From: Hyphomicrobiales bacterium
GTDB taxonomy: Bacteria; Pseudomonadota; Alphaproteobacteria; Rhizobiales; Beijerinckiaceae
Assembly: GCA_027489835.1 (NCBI GenBank)
Contig: JAIXZF010000148.1
Location: 1-6,026, forward strand
Length of the DNA: 6,026 nucleotides
Reading direction: 5' to 3'
In this document: positions 5,869 through 6,026 of the stretch, piece by piece
How the letters are laid out: every line of letters begins with the position of its first letter
Position numbering within the stretch: the first letter of the stretch is position 1
Notes under the pieces: generated by a model
What the model saw: only the letters and a program-made list of their open reading frames with translations
Database searches by the model: none
What the model was told of the DNA's origin: nothing
Position numbers and translations under genes: made by a program

Positions 5869-6026
5869 TCAGGCGTTGGCCTTCTTGAAGTTCTCCGCCG
5901 CAACCTCCCAGTTCACCGTGCTCCACCAGTCGCGGACATAGTTCGCGCGGCGGTTCTGGTGCTTGAGATAGTAGGCGTGCTCCCACACATCGCAGCCGAT
6001 GATCGCCTTGGCGCCCTGCTCGAGCG
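5869..6026 (-). CDS. sodB: Superoxide dismutase, Fe/Mn family (C-terminal 51 residues; 5' part beyond window)
   Basis: Only the last 51 codons plus stop are visible. They contain the family signature DVWEHAYY (fragment residues 12-19), whose Asp and His are two of the four metal ligands. It is followed by LKHQNRRANYVRDWW and the terminal VNWEVAAENF helix typical of Fe/Mn superoxide dismutases. The enzyme converts superoxide to hydrogen peroxide and oxygen. The residues that best separate Fe from Mn enzymes lie mostly in the missing part, so the metal is unknown and the symbol sodB is provisional. The stop is TGA at 5869-5871, 27 bases before the terminator hairpin. It is convergent with the peroxiredoxin gene, whose product could remove the peroxide made here. 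Confidence 0.94.
   Translation of the reverse strand, partial: LEQGAKAIIGCDVWEHAYYLKHQNRRANYVRDWWSTVNWEVAAENFKKANA

Overview
This window looks like a chromosomal housekeeping region of an alphaproteobacterium, most likely of the order Hyphomicrobiales (Rhizobiales). The reasons are its high GC content, the lytic transglycosylase divergent from dapA, dapA followed closely by smpB, and the rhizobial style of the encoded proteins. The genus cannot be fixed from sequence reading alone. I see no mobile elements, tRNA or rRNA genes, CRISPR arrays or phage genes.

Layout. Positions 1-782 (minus strand) hold most of an alpha/beta hydrolase whose 3' end lies off the left edge. After an 86-base gap with overlapping inverted repeats comes a complete periplasmic Slt70-type lytic transglycosylase (869-3067, minus). 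These two may be cotranscribed leftward. A 153-base divergent intergenic region (3068-3220) separates them from a rightward cluster. The cluster contains dapA (3221-4117), a PaiB-type FMN-binding protein (4126-4770), smpB (4767-5237) and a peroxiredoxin (5237-5809). It is very tight: an 8-base gap, then a 4-base ATGA overlap, then a 1-base TGATG overlap, so cotranscription and translational coupling are likely. A strong hairpin (5816-5841) closes the cluster. It faces the 3' end of a convergent Fe/Mn superoxide dismutase gene (5869 to the right edge, minus).

Function. The cluster mixes lysine and diaminopimelate synthesis (DapA), ribosome rescue (SmpB), thiol peroxide removal and a flavin-binding protein. 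The divergent lytic transglycosylase cleaves the peptidoglycan that DapA helps supply with diaminopimelate. Peroxiredoxin and superoxide dismutase meet tail to tail, and both deal with oxidative stress.

No undescribed system is evident. The points most worth a second look are the peroxiredoxin's long insertion inside the usual active-site motif, the PaiB-like gene between dapA and smpB, and the overlapping inverted repeats between the transglycosylase and hydrolase genes.
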